64,000 bases of DNA from Caballeronia sp. SL2Y3 (GTDB taxonomy: Bacteria > Pseudomonadota > Gammaproteobacteria > Burkholderiales > Burkholderiaceae): positions 806,001 to 870,000 of the forward strand of contig NZ_CP084260.1 in assembly GCF_022879575.1 (NCBI RefSeq), in the 5' to 3' direction. Position 1 is the first letter of the stretch; each line of letters begins with the position of its first letter. The notes below the pieces were generated by a model that did no database searches, was not told the DNA's origin, and saw only the letters and a program-made list of their open reading frames with translations. Both the position numbers and the translations under genes were made by a program. Of this stretch, positions 33,338 through 42,006 are shown in pieces.

Positions 33338-34786
33338 ATGTCCGTTCCGCTCGACCAGATTCCCGCGCCGCATGACGCAGAGCAGCTCACGCTCGTCGAC
33401 CAGCTCGTGCAGTGGGGCCGACGCCGCATCGACGAGCGCGTGTTCCGGCCCGGCATGCGCATGCCGTCCATCCGCAAGCTCGCGATCGACAAGGGCGTGT
33501 CGCGTTTCACCGTCGTCGAAGCGTACGAGCGGCTCGTCGCGCACGGCTATCTCGATTCGCGGCGCGGCTCGGGCTTCTACGTGCGCGATCGCATCACGCC
33601 GTCTGCGCCGGGCGCGCTTGCCGTGTCGCAACGCGAGCCGGTGCAGAGCACCATCGACGTCGTCTGGCTCTTGCGCAACATGCTGCACACGGCGAGTCCC
33701 GAGAAGGGGCCGGGTTTGGGCTATCTGCCTTCGCGCTGGCTCGACGGCGAACTGATCACCAACGCGCTGCGGTCCATGAGCCGTCTCGCCGGCGCGCAAA
33801 TGCTCGGTCTCGGCACGCCGCAAGGCTTCCTGCCGCTGCGCCAGCAGTTGCAGACGCGCCTCGCGGAACTGGAGATCGGCGCATCCGAGCAGCAGATCGT
33901 GCTGACATCGGGCATCACGCAGGCCATCGACCTGATCGCGCGCATCTACGTGAAGCCGGGCGATGCGGTGATCGTCGGCGATCCCGCGTGGTTCCAGATG
34001 TTCGGCCGCTTCGCGTCGCAGGGCGCGCGGCTCGTCGGCATGCCGTACACGCCCGAGGGTCCGGATCTGAACGCGCTGGAAACGCTCGTCGCGACGTGGC
34101 GGCCGAAGATGCTCATCGTGAACTCGGTGCTGCACAATCCGACCGGCACGTCGCTGACCGCGGCGCAGGCGTTTCGCATTCTTCAGCTCGCGCAGGAGTA
34201 CGACTTTATCGTCGTCGAGGACGATGTCTACGGCGACCTTTGCCCGACGGGCTTCGCCGCCACGCGTCTCGCTTCGCTCGATCAACTGAAGCGCGTGACC
34301 TTTCTCGGCAGCTTCTCGAAGACGCTCGCCGCGAACCTGCGCGTGGGCTACGTGGCGGCGTCGGTGGACGTGGCCAACGCGCTCGCCGATCAAAAGATGC
34401 TCGTCGGCATGACGAGTCCGGAGCTGAACGAACGCGTCGTCTACAAGATTCTGACCGAGGGCCACTACCGGCGCCACGTCGAGCGGCTGCGGACGCGGCT
34501 CGACACCGTGCGCGACAAGACCGCGCGCATGCTGGAAAGCACCGGCCTGCGGCTTTTCACGACGCCCGAGGCCGGCATGTTCCTGTGGGCGGACGCGGGC
34601 GTCGATTCGGACGGTCTCGCGGCGGCGGGCCACGAGGCCGGCTTTCTGATGACGCCCGGCAGTCTTTTTTCGCCGCAGCAGTCACCGACCACATGGATGC
34701 GCTTCAACGTCGCCAATTGCGGCGATCCGGCGCTGCCCGCGCTGATCGCGGGCCATCTGGAGAAGGTCGCGCGGCGCTCGGTCTAG
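33338..34786 (+). CDS. MocR/GabR-type regulator (GntR DNA-binding domain fused to aminotransferase fold)
   Basis: A 482-residue fusion. Residues about 15-85 form a GntR winged helix (GMRMPSIRKLAIDKGVSRFT, then YLDSRRGSGFYVRD). Residues about 110-480 form a class I aminotransferase-like domain with Lys328 in LGSFSKTLAANLRVG for PLP binding, plus LHNPTGTSLT and VEDDVYGDL. MocR proteins sense an amino compound through PLP and switch a divergent operon. Its stop codon shares CTAG with the converging metallopeptidase-like gene (TAG on both strands, 4-nt overlap). Confidence 0.9.
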   Translation: MSVPLDQIPAPHDAEQLTLVDQLVQWGRRRIDERVFRPGMRMPSIRKLAIDKGVSRFTVVEAYERLVAHGYLDSRRGSGFYVRDRITPSAPGALAVSQREPVQSTIDVVWLLRNMLHTASPEKGPGLGYLPSRWLDGELITNALRSMSRLAGAQMLGLGTPQGFLPLRQQLQTRLAELEIGASEQQIVLTSGITQAIDLIARIYVKPGDAVIVGDPAWFQMFGRFASQGARLVGMPYTPEGPDLNALETLVATWRPKMLIVNSVLHNPTGTSLTAAQAFRILQLAQEYDFIVVEDDVYGDLCPTGFAATRLASLDQLKRVTFLGSFSKTLAANLRVGYVAASVDVANALADQKMLVGMTSPELNERVVYKILTEGHYRRHVERLRTRLDTVRDKTARMLESTGLRLFTTPEAGMFLWADAGVDSDGLAAAGHEAGFLMTPGSLFSPQQSPTTWMRFNVANCGDPALPALIAGHLEKVARRSV

Positions 34787-35325
34787 CGGCCGCCCGGCAA
34801 ATGGCGTCGTGAAAACGGCGCGTCGATAAAATCCGCGAGCACCGTTTCGTAACGTGCGAGCGCATCGGGCGCGTGCCGGTAGCGGTGTTCGTAGAGCGCG
34901 CCGGGCGCGTCGCAGAACTTCAGCGCGAAGTAGTCGGCTAGCAGATTGCCTTGCGCTTCCATGTTGTAGTCGGACAGGCGCTTCTCCGCTCCGAGCGCAT
35001 ACCCGTAGCCGAGCCCGATGCGAATCGCGCCGCGCAGGCGCACCCAATAGCCGAGCTGGAACTGCCAGACGTGCGTCATCTCGTGGATGAACCACATCTG
35101 ATCGCCGATGCCGCACCCCGAGAAGTCATCGCGATGGCACGCGCGCGGGAAATAAAGGCTGCCGTTGGGGGCCATTGCGGTATGCGGCGGCTGCAAGCCG
35201 AAGGGCAGATACGCCCGCGCATGCACGCGGACCGTCGCATAGTCGATCGCCTCGCGAAAGACGAGACGCGCCAGCGCGATCTCGCCGGGCGTGAGCGAGC
35301 GGGAGCGGCGGGCGGGCTTGAGCAT
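34783..35325 (-). CDS. HEMTH zinc-metallopeptidase-like protein
   Basis: A 180-residue protein. The motif [16 protein letters not shown] (residues about 79-94) contains HExxH, a zinc-protease signature, with a possible third ligand further on ([14 protein letters not shown], whose Glu follows in gluzincin-like order). Homologous short proteins in this bacterial group are often labelled Rhs- or Vgr-associated, but no type VI genes are nearby. It has no signal peptide. It converges with mocR, sharing the CTAG stop. Function unknown. Confidence 0.7.
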   Translation of the reverse strand: MLKPARRSRSLTPGEIALARLVFREAIDYATVRVHARAYLPFGLQPPHTAMAPNGSLYFPRACHRDDFSGCGIGDQMWFIHEMTHVWQFQLGYWVRLRGAIRIGLGYGYALGAEKRLSDYNMEAQGNLLADYFALKFCDAPGALYEHRYRHAPDALARYETVLADFIDAPFSRRHLPGGR

Positions 35326-35385
35326 GTCGTTCGGCGAGGTGGAAAGTGGCGCAGGCGCATCTTATCGAACGCGTCGCTCAACGCT

Positions 35386-35413
35386 CTTGAAATGGCGCAG
35401 GCCGCCCTCATAT
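35386..35413 (+). promoter_or_regulatory. Sigma-32 heat-shock promoter of htpG
   Basis: CTTGAAA (35386-35392), a 13-bp spacer and CCTCATAT (35406-35413) match the sigma-32 consensus CTTGAAA-N(11-16)-CCCCATNT with one mismatch. The predicted start near 35420 gives an ~84-nt leader to the htpG ATG. Confidence 0.75.
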
Positions 35414-35503
35414 CGGACGAATTCGCCGGGCGGCGCGCCGAAAGCCGGCCGCATTGCCCGGCGGCACGACAGCATCCGACGACATCAACCAGAGGACCCG
35501 ACC

Positions 35504-37408
35504 ATGGCGCAAGAAACCATGAGCTTTCAGGCGGAAGTGAAGCAGCTTCTGCACCTGATGATCCATTCGCTGTACAGCAACAAGGAAATCTTCCTGCGCG
35601 AGCTGATCTCGAACGCATCGGACGCGGCGGACAAGCTGCGCTTCGAAGCGATCGAAAACAGCGCGCTGTACGAGAACGATCCCGACCTGCGCATCCGCAT
35701 TTCGTTCGATAAAGCCGCGCGCACCGTCACCATCGACGACAACGGCATCGGCATGAGCCGCGACGAAGCCATCTCGCATCTGGGCACCATCGCGCGGTCC
35801 GGCACCAAGGAGTTCTTCTCGAAGCTCTCCGGCGACCAGCAGAAGGACGCCGCGCTCATCGGCCAGTTCGGCGTGGGCTTCTATTCGGGCTTCATCGTCG
35901 CGGACAAGATCACGGTCGAAACGCGCCGCGCCGGCCTGCCGGCGAGCCAGGGCGTGCGCTGGACGAGCGCGGGCGAGGGCGATTTTGAAGTCGAGGACAT
36001 CGAGCGCGCGCAACGCGGCACCACCATCACGCTGCATTTGCGTGCGGACGAAGACGATCTGCTGTCGTCGCATCGGCTGAAATCGATCATCCAGAAATAC
36101 TCGGATCACGTCGCGCTGCCCATTCTGATGAAGAAGGAAGAATGGGACGCGGAGAAGAGCGAGGTGGTCGTGAAGGACGAGGACGAGACCGTCAATCAGG
36201 CGAGCGCGCTCTGGACGCGCCCGAAGAGCGAGATCACCGACGAGCAGTACAAGCAGTTCTATCAGCACATTTCGCACGATCACGACGATCCGCTCGCGTG
36301 GACGCACAACCGCGTGGAAGGCCGGAGCGAATACACGCAACTGCTGTATGTGCCGAAGCACGCGCCGTTCGATCTCTGGAACCGCGAGCATCGCGGCGGC
36401 CTGAAGCTCTACGTGAAGCGCGTGTTCATCATGGACGACGCCGAGCAACTGCTGCCCGCGTATCTGCGCTTCGTGAAGGGCGTGGTCGATTCGGCGGATC
36501 TGCCGCTCAACGTGTCGCGCGAAATCCTGCAGGAAAGCCGCGACGTGAAGGCGATCCGCGAAGGCGTGACCAAGCGCGTGCTGTCGATGCTCGAAGAACT
36601 GGCGACGTCCTCGGCCGAAGCGACCGAAGACGCCGACAAGGAAAAGTACGCCACCTTCTGGCGCGAGTTCGGCCAGGTGCTGAAGGAAGGCATCGGCGAG
36701 GACTTCAGCAATCGCGAGCGCATCGCGAAGCTCGTGCGCTTTGCATCGACGCATAACGACAGCGACGTGCAGAACGTGTCGCTCGCCGATTACGTCGCGC
36801 GCATGAAGCCCGAGCAGACGAAGATCTACTACGTGACCGCCGACAACTGGCAGGCCGCGAAGAACAGCCCGCATCTCGAAGTGTTCCGCAAGAAGGGCGT
36901 CGAGGTGTTGCTGCTGACGGATCGCGTCGACGAATGGATGCTGTCGTTCCTGAACGAATTCGACGGCAAGCCGCTCGCGAGCGTGGCGCGCGGCGACCTC
37001 GATCTCGGCGCGCTCAACGACGAAGAAAAGCAGCAGCAGGAAAAGGTCGGCGAGGAAATGAAGCCGCTCGTCGAGAAGATGAAAGAGGCGCTTCAAGGCA
37101 AGGCGAAGGACGTGCGCCTCACGTTCCGTCTGACCGATTCGCCGAGCTGCCTCGTCGCGGACGAAGGCGACATGAGCGGCTATCTCCAGCGCATGCTGAA
37201 GGCGGCGGGGCAGAAGGCGCCGCAAGCGGAGCCGATTCTCGAAGTGAATCCGGACCATCCGCTCGTGAAGGCGCTGAACGCCGAGAACGCGAATTTCGCG
37301 GACTGGTGCCATCTGCTCTTCGATCAGGCGCTTCTGGCCGAAGGCGGCACGCTGGAAGATCCGGCGAGCTTCGTGAAGCGGACGAACGCGTTGTTGCTCG
37401 CGCACTAA
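35504..37408 (+). CDS. htpG: Chaperone protein HtpG (Hsp90)
   Basis: A 634-residue Hsp90 family chaperone. The GHKL ATP pocket is intact: [35 protein letters not shown], and [13 protein letters not shown]. The middle domain has [20 protein letters not shown] and the catalytic Arg in [14 protein letters not shown]. The C-terminal dimerisation domain ends near residue 625. It is a cytosolic, heat-inducible chaperone, consistent with the sigma-32 promoter upstream and the terminator downstream. The start at 35504 ([12 protein letters not shown]) follows AGAGGA. Confidence 0.96.
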   Translation: MAQETMSFQAEVKQLLHLMIHSLYSNKEIFLRELISNASDAADKLRFEAIENSALYENDPDLRIRISFDKAARTVTIDDNGIGMSRDEAISHLGTIARSGTKEFFSKLSGDQQKDAALIGQFGVGFYSGFIVADKITVETRRAGLPASQGVRWTSAGEGDFEVEDIERAQRGTTITLHLRADEDDLLSSHRLKSIIQKYSDHVALPILMKKEEWDAEKSEVVVKDEDETVNQASALWTRPKSEITDEQYKQFYQHISHDHDDPLAWTHNRVEGRSEYTQLLYVPKHAPFDLWNREHRGGLKLYVKRVFIMDDAEQLLPAYLRFVKGVVDSADLPLNVSREILQESRDVKAIREGVTKRVLSMLEELATSSAEATEDADKEKYATFWREFGQVLKEGIGEDFSNRERIAKLVRFASTHNDSDVQNVSLADYVARMKPEQTKIYYVTADNWQAAKNSPHLEVFRKKGVEVLLLTDRVDEWMLSFLNEFDGKPLASVARGDLDLGALNDEEKQQQEKVGEEMKPLVEKMKEALQGKAKDVRLTFRLTDSPSCLVADEGDMSGYLQRMLKAAGQKAPQAEPILEVNPDHPLVKALNAENANFADWCHLLFDQALLAEGGTLEDPASFVKRTNALLLAH

Positions 37409-37432
37409 GCCGTATTGAGACGCGCATGAAAG

Positions 37433-37470
37433 AACGCGCTGCCGGGTGAGCCGGCAGCGCGTTTTTTATT
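37433..37470 (+). terminator. Rho-independent terminator after htpG
   Basis: A perfect 13-bp stem (AACGCGCTGCCGG / CCGGCAGCGCGTT) with a 5-nt loop is followed by TTTTATT. Its right arm abuts the stop codon of the converging gene at 37466, so it probably serves both. Confidence 0.9.
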
Positions 37471-37723
37471 TGCTCTTGCGGTCTTTCGTCGACTGCGCGA
37501 GCACAGATGCGGCGAGCGTCTTCGTCTCGTGCGAATACTTTTCGCTGTGCAGCACTTCACTGGCCTTGTGCTCCAATTCGGCGCTCGTCTGCTTGGAAGA
37601 GTGCGATTGCGCGAGCGCCGATCCGGCCAGCTTCTTCGCGATTGCGGATGCCTTCGGATCGTGCAGCGTATCGGCGGCGAGGTGCGCGACCTTCGGCGAG
37701 GTTTGCTTCGTGTTCTTAGTCAT
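37466..37723 (-). CDS. Small hypothetical soluble protein
   Basis: An 85-residue Lys/Ala/Ser-rich protein (MTKNTKQTSPKVAHLAADTL). Two repeated-looking helical segments, VAHLAADTLHDPKASAIAKKLAGSAL and ASEVLHSEKYSHETKTLAASVL (quoted here in part), suggest an internal duplication. The ribosome binding site GAGGACATC precedes the ATG. Similar small proteins occur as hypotheticals in Burkholderiales. No function can be given. Confidence 0.65.
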   Translation of the reverse strand: MTKNTKQTSPKVAHLAADTLHDPKASAIAKKLAGSALAQSHSSKQTSAELEHKASEVLHSEKYSHETKTLAASVLAQSTKDRKSK

Positions 37724-37849
37724 TTCGATGTCCTCAAGGTTTTACAGATTCCGGCGTTCGGCAGCGCGCGGATTCAATAGTCTTGCCCGCCCGCGCTACG
37801 CGCGCCATACGATTCATCCGAACCCGAGGCCGGTTCTATAATGGCCGCC

Positions 37850-38494
37850 ATGCCGATTCCGAACGATCCCGTCGATGCCCATTGGCGCATCGCGCCGCAT
37901 CCCGTTTGCAGTGACGATCAGAAAGACTGGCTCACGCGCGGCGGCTCGTTGACCGCCCATCTGCGCACGCTCGGCGCGGTGACGGTCGAGGTCACGCGCG
38001 AAGCCGTCGATAAACCGTGGCGCGACGAATGCCGCGCGCTCGGCGCGACGCCGCGCACGCCGGTCTGGACGCGCGAAGTCGTGCTGAAGGTCGATGGCGT
38101 GCCGTTCGTCGCGGCGCACAGCATCGTCGCGCTGTCGCACAGCACGGGCGTGTGGCAGTCCATGCGACGCCTGCGCACGCGGCCGCTCGCCGAGCTTCTC
38201 TATAGCGACAGCAGTGTGTCGCGTTCGATGCTCGCCAGCCGCGTGCTGACCGCGCGGCATCCGCTGTATCGGCTGGCGGCGAAGCACGCGCAGGCGAGTC
38301 ACGCGCTCGTCGCGAGGCGGTCCGTCTTTCTGCGCCACGGCGCGGCGCTGATGGTCACCGAATGCTTTCTCGATGCGCTCTGGCGCGCGCTCTCATCGCG
38401 CCATGTGCCGCATGCGGTGCATCGTGAACATGCGCGGGCCTACGAGCATTTGAGCTCGCATGCAAAGCGCGTCGCGCACGGCGAAGCGCGATGA
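37850..38494 (+). CDS. ubiC: Chorismate--pyruvate lyase
   Basis: A 214-residue UbiC-family protein that makes 4-hydroxybenzoate and pyruvate from chorismate, the first step of ubiquinone synthesis. Matching features are [20 protein letters not shown] with the basic product-pocket residue and [13 protein letters not shown] with the conserved Glu near the C-terminus. An ATG at 37841 lies inside a TATAAT box (37837-37842), so the ATG at 37850 is preferred; that would make the message leaderless or nearly so. It overlaps the glycosylase gene by 4 nt (ATGA). Confidence 0.85.
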   Translation: MPIPNDPVDAHWRIAPHPVCSDDQKDWLTRGGSLTAHLRTLGAVTVEVTREAVDKPWRDECRALGATPRTPVWTREVVLKVDGVPFVAAHSIVALSHSTGVWQSMRRLRTRPLAELLYSDSSVSRSMLASRVLTARHPLYRLAAKHAQASHALVARRSVFLRHGAALMVTECFLDALWRALSSRHVPHAVHREHARAYEHLSSHAKRVAHGEAR

Positions 38495-38973
38495 AACTCG
38501 CGGGCTTCGCGCCGGTCGGCGACGCGCATACCCATACGCTCATTCTCGGCAGCTTTCCGGGCGTCGCGTCGCTCGCGGCGACGCAGTACTACGCGCATCC
38601 GCGCAATCAGTTCTGGCGGCTGGTCGGCGCGGTCATCGGCGAACCGTTGCACGAACTCGCCTACGAACAACGGCTCGCGCGCGTGATGAAGCACGGCATC
38701 GGCCTGTGGGACGTGCTCGCCGCGTGCGAGCGCAAAGGCAGTCTTGACAGCGCGATCCGCCATGCATCGCCGAACGATTTCGCCGTGTTCCGCGAGCGCT
38801 TTCCGACGCTGCGCAAGGTGTGCTTCAACGGCAAGACATCGGGCAAGTTCGCGCCCGTGATCGCAGCGGCGGGCTACGCCACGCTCGTGCTGCCGTCGTC
38901 CAGTCCCGCCAATGCTATCCTCTCGTTCGATCAAAAATTGCGCATCTGGCGCGACCTTCTCAGCACACAATGA
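38491..38973 (+). CDS. DNA-deoxyinosine glycosylase (UDG superfamily family 6)
   Basis: A 160-residue base-excision repair glycosylase. Motif 1 is [12 protein letters not shown] followed by [15 protein letters not shown], typical of family 6 hypoxanthine-DNA glycosylases. Motif 2 is [10 protein letters not shown] near the C-terminus. It should remove hypoxanthine (deaminated adenine) from DNA. The ATGA overlaps with ubiC upstream and the spermidine-synthase-like gene downstream show one translationally coupled operon, although the functions appear unrelated. Confidence 0.85.
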   Translation: MKLAGFAPVGDAHTHTLILGSFPGVASLAATQYYAHPRNQFWRLVGAVIGEPLHELAYEQRLARVMKHGIGLWDVLAACERKGSLDSAIRHASPNDFAVFRERFPTLRKVCFNGKTSGKFAPVIAAAGYATLVLPSSSPANAILSFDQKLRIWRDLLSTQ

Positions 38974-39854
38974 CGACTCTCATCAAGCGCGCATCGGCCG
39001 AAGCGCGTGCGTTCAGCCGCAAGAAAGACAACAAGCATCGACATGACGAAGACGATCTCGCCAACGCGCCGCGCATCGACGCGCCGCGCAAGCCGCGTTT
39101 CGCGCCCGTGACGTTCTCCGAAGAAGGCGGCGTGCGCTATCTGCATTTCGGCACCGAATGGGTGCAAGGCGCGATGCGCCTCCGAAAGCCCGATCACATC
39201 GAACTCGAATACGCGCAGCAGATGATGGCGTGGCTGCTGTTCATCGAGACGCCCGAGCGCATCGTGCAACTGGGGCTCGGCGCGGCGGCGCTCACGAAGT
39301 TTTGCTATCGGTATCTGAAGCGCGCGAAGGTCGAAGCGGTTGAGTTGAATCCGGCGGTCGTGATCGCCGCGCGCGCGATGTTCGAGCTGCCCTACGACGA
39401 CGCGCGCCTCACCGTGACCGAACGCGACGCATGGGAGTTCGTCAACGACCGCGCGAATCACGGCACCATCGGCGCGTTGCAGATCGACATCTACGATGCC
39501 ACTGCGCGCGGTCCCGTGCTCGACAGCGTGTCGTTCTACCGGGCGTGCCGCGCGTGTCTCGCGCCGCAAGCGGGCGTCGTGACGATCAATCTCTTCGGCG
39601 ATCATCCGAGCTTCGTGCGCAACATGCGCCATCTGAACGAAGCATTCGATCGTCGCGTGATCGCGCTGCCCGAAGTGCATGACGGCAACCGCGTGGCGAT
39701 TGCGTTCGCCGGTCCCGCGCTCGACGTCCCGTTCGCCGCGCTCGGCGAACGCGCGAAGTTGATCGAAGCGGAGCTCGGCTTGCCCGGGCGCAAGTGGGTG
39801 AAGGGGCTTGCCGAAAGCGCGGGCCTGCCGTTGAACGGCTCTTTCTCCATCTAG
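38970..39854 (+). CDS. Spermidine synthase-like protein
   Basis: A 294-residue protein with a Lys/Arg/Asp-rich N-terminal tail (about 35 residues) and then a spermidine-synthase-type Rossmann domain. VQLGLGAAALTKFCYRYL is the nucleotide-binding loop region, AVELNPAVVIAARAMFELP holds the ribose-binding acid, and LQIDIYDATARGPVLDSVSFY replaces the usual D-x-x-D catalytic loop. The weaker active-site match and the solitary context (no adenosylmethionine decarboxylase) mean polyamine synthesis is not assured. It overlaps the glycosylase gene by 4 nt. Confidence 0.8.
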   Translation: MTTLIKRASAEARAFSRKKDNKHRHDEDDLANAPRIDAPRKPRFAPVTFSEEGGVRYLHFGTEWVQGAMRLRKPDHIELEYAQQMMAWLLFIETPERIVQLGLGAAALTKFCYRYLKRAKVEAVELNPAVVIAARAMFELPYDDARLTVTERDAWEFVNDRANHGTIGALQIDIYDATARGPVLDSVSFYRACRACLAPQAGVVTINLFGDHPSFVRNMRHLNEAFDRRVIALPEVHDGNRVAIAFAGPALDVPFAALGERAKLIEAELGLPGRKWVKGLAESAGLPLNGSFSI

Positions 39855-39930
39855 TTCGAAGCGAATCACGCAGGGCGCCGACCCACCTCAGCGCCTTTCA
39901 CATCTGGGGAATGCTCGGGATTCTCCCTGC

Positions 39931-39958
39931 TTGACCGTGTTTTGGCGGTCCCTATACT
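39931..39958 (+). promoter_or_regulatory. Promoter of the DUF3311/MctP operon
   Basis: TTGACC (39931-39936), a 16-bp spacer and TATACT (39953-39958): a good sigma-70 match about 115 nt upstream of the DUF3311 start. Confidence 0.6.
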
Positions 39959-40072
39959 CCTCCTGTTATTTCGGGGCGCTTTCTGCGGCGTGTCGTCTGC
40001 GCGAGCGCCGCACCGGACGGCTCCGCGGGCCACGGCTCGAAGCAAATGCTCAAAAACAAACTGGAGACCATC

Positions 40073-40327
40073 ATGGCTCAAGATCCGGGCCGCACTGGAC
40101 AACCGCGCAACAAGCATTGGCTCTGGCTTCTGATCCTTCCGTGGATCGGCGTGGTGTGGGTGCCGTTTTACAACAAGATCGAGCCCGTGCTGTGGGGCTT
40201 CCCGTTCTTCTACTGGTATCAGCTTCTCTGGGTGCTGCTGAGCGCGGTCATCACAGCCGTCGTCTACAAGAAAACCAAGGCGCTGTCGTCCGGCCGCGCG
40301 GGGCAAGGCCAAGGAGGCGCGCGATGA
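40073..40327 (+). CDS. DUF3311 small membrane subunit of a solute:sodium symporter
   Basis: An 84-residue protein with two hydrophobic helices (WLLILPWIGVVWVPFY, FFYWYQLLWVLLSAVITAVV) separated by NKIEPVLWGFPF, the DUF3311 signature. Such proteins are always encoded next to an SSS-family permease and are thought to be its small subunit. The ATG at 40073 has GGAG 7 nt upstream; the ATG at 40046 does not. It overlaps the permease gene by ATGA, so the two are translationally coupled. Confidence 0.88.
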   Translation: MAQDPGRTGQPRNKHWLWLLILPWIGVVWVPFYNKIEPVLWGFPFFYWYQLLWVLLSAVITAVVYKKTKALSSGRAGQGQGGAR

Positions 40328-41877
40328 TGAACGTCACCGCAACTTTCGTATTCGTTCTGTTCTTCGTCGGGGTGACGATTCTCGGCTTCATCGCGGCGCA
40401 CTGGCGCAAGGCGGATCTCGGCCAGCTCGACGAATGGGGTCTCGGCGGCCGGCGCTTCGGCACCATCGTGACGTGGTTCCTGCTCGGCGGCGATCTCTAC
40501 ACGGCCTACACCTTCGTCGCGGTGCCGGCGCTCGTGTTCGGCGCGGGCGCGACGGGCTTCTTCGCGCTGCCGTACACCATCCTGATCTATCCGTTCGCGT
40601 TCGTCGTGTTTCCGAAGCTGTGGAGCATCGCGAAGCGTCACGGCTATGTGACCGCAGCCGACTTCGTGCACGCGCGCTACAACAGCCGCATGCTGGCGCT
40701 CGCCATCGCGGTGACGGGCATCGTCGCGACCATGCCGTATATCGCGCTGCAACTCGTCGGCATCGAAGTGGTGATCGGCGCGCTCGGTTTCAGCACGCAA
40801 GGCTTCGTCGGCGATCTGCCGCTCATCATCGCGTTCGCCATTCTCGCGGCCTACACGTACACGTCGGGCCTGCGCGCGCCCGCGATGATCGCGGTCGTCA
40901 AGGACGTGCTGATCTACATCACCATCATCGCCGCGATGATCGTGATTCCGGCGCAACTCGGCGGCTTCGGGCATATCTTTGGCGCCGTGCCGCCTGCGAA
41001 GCTGCTGCTGAAGGCGCCCGACGCCGCGAGCCTGAACGGCTACAGCGCCTACGCGACGCTCGCGGTCGGCTCGGCGCTCGCGCTCTTCCTGTATCCGCAT
41101 TCGGTGACGGCGATTCTCTCGTCGAACTCGGGCAACACCATCCGCCGCAACATGGCGCTGTTGCCCGCGTATTCGCTGGTGCTCGGGCTGCTGGCGCTGC
41201 TCGGCTACATGGCGCTTGCCTCGGGCGTGAAGGACATGCCGGAGTACGCGTCGTACTTCAAGGCTTACGGCGCGAACTTCGCGGTGCCGGCGCTCTTCCT
41301 GCACTACTTCCCGTCGTGGTTCGTGGGCGTGGCGTTCGCGGCCATCGGCATCGGCGCGCTGGTGCCGGCCGCGATCATGTCGATCGCAGCGGCGAATCTG
41401 TACACGCGCAACGTGCACCGCGAGTTCCTTAATCGCTCGATGACGCCGGAGCAGGAAACCAACGTCGCCAAGCTGGTGTCGCTGATCGTGAAGGTCGGCG
41501 CGGTCGTGTTCATTCTGGCGCTGCCGCTCACCTACGCGATTCAGCTTCAGTTGCTCGGCGGCATCTGGATCATTCAGACGCTGCCCGCGCTCGTGCTCGG
41601 TCTCTATACGCGCGTGCTCGATCATCGCGGTCTGTTGATCGGCTGGGCGGTGGGCATTGCCGTCGGCACGTGGATGGCCGTGTCGCTCCAGTTGAAGGGC
41701 TCGATCTTCACGGTGCACATGTTCGGTTACGCCGTGCCGGGCTATGCGGCCGTGTGGGCGCTGATCGTCAATCTGATCGTGTCGGTGGGCGTGAGCGTGC
41801 TGGTGCGCGCCATCGGCCTGAAGCGCTCGGATGACCGCACGCGCCCCGAGGACTATCTGGACGTCGTGGAAAGCTGA
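40324..41877 (+). CDS. mctP: Sodium:solute symporter, MctP-type monocarboxylate permease
   Basis: A 517-residue inner-membrane SSS transporter with 13 predicted helices. DEWGLGGRRFGTIVTWFLLGGDLYTAYTF (quoted in part: LGGRRFGTIVTWFLLGGDLY) and YPHSVTAILSSNSGN are the conserved substrate/sodium region. Together with the DUF3311 partner, this matches the MctP monocarboxylate uptake permeases for lactate, pyruvate and alanine described in rhizobia. Substrate range is inferred from the family. A strong terminator follows. Confidence 0.8.
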   Translation: MMNVTATFVFVLFFVGVTILGFIAAHWRKADLGQLDEWGLGGRRFGTIVTWFLLGGDLYTAYTFVAVPALVFGAGATGFFALPYTILIYPFAFVVFPKLWSIAKRHGYVTAADFVHARYNSRMLALAIAVTGIVATMPYIALQLVGIEVVIGALGFSTQGFVGDLPLIIAFAILAAYTYTSGLRAPAMIAVVKDVLIYITIIAAMIVIPAQLGGFGHIFGAVPPAKLLLKAPDAASLNGYSAYATLAVGSALALFLYPHSVTAILSSNSGNTIRRNMALLPAYSLVLGLLALLGYMALASGVKDMPEYASYFKAYGANFAVPALFLHYFPSWFVGVAFAAIGIGALVPAAIMSIAAANLYTRNVHREFLNRSMTPEQETNVAKLVSLIVKVGAVVFILALPLTYAIQLQLLGGIWIIQTLPALVLGLYTRVLDHRGLLIGWAVGIAVGTWMAVSLQLKGSIFTVHMFGYAVPGYAAVWALIVNLIVSVGVSVLVRAIGLKRSDDRTRPEDYLDVVES

Positions 41878-41921
41878 AGCCGGCGCTGCGTGTCGTGACG
41901 CGGCAGTCTGTCTGATACGCT

Positions 41922-41958
41922 AACGCCCGTAATGGCCATCGGCCGTTGCGGGCGTTTT
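41922..41958 (+). terminator. Rho-independent terminator after the symporter gene
   Basis: A long near-perfect stem (AACGCCCGTAATGGCC paired with GGCCGTTGCGGGCGTT, two wobble pairs) closes on an ATC loop and is followed by TTGCTT. It also rules out starts for the next gene upstream of 42007. Confidence 0.8.
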
Positions 41959-42006
41959 GCTTCGCGCCCGTCGATCGACAAACCCGGATACCGACGCGAG
42001 CGACTC

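Noticed and set aside
35408..37405. 665-codon antisense frame over htpG
   Set aside because: Shadow of a conserved chaperone gene in GC-rich DNA.
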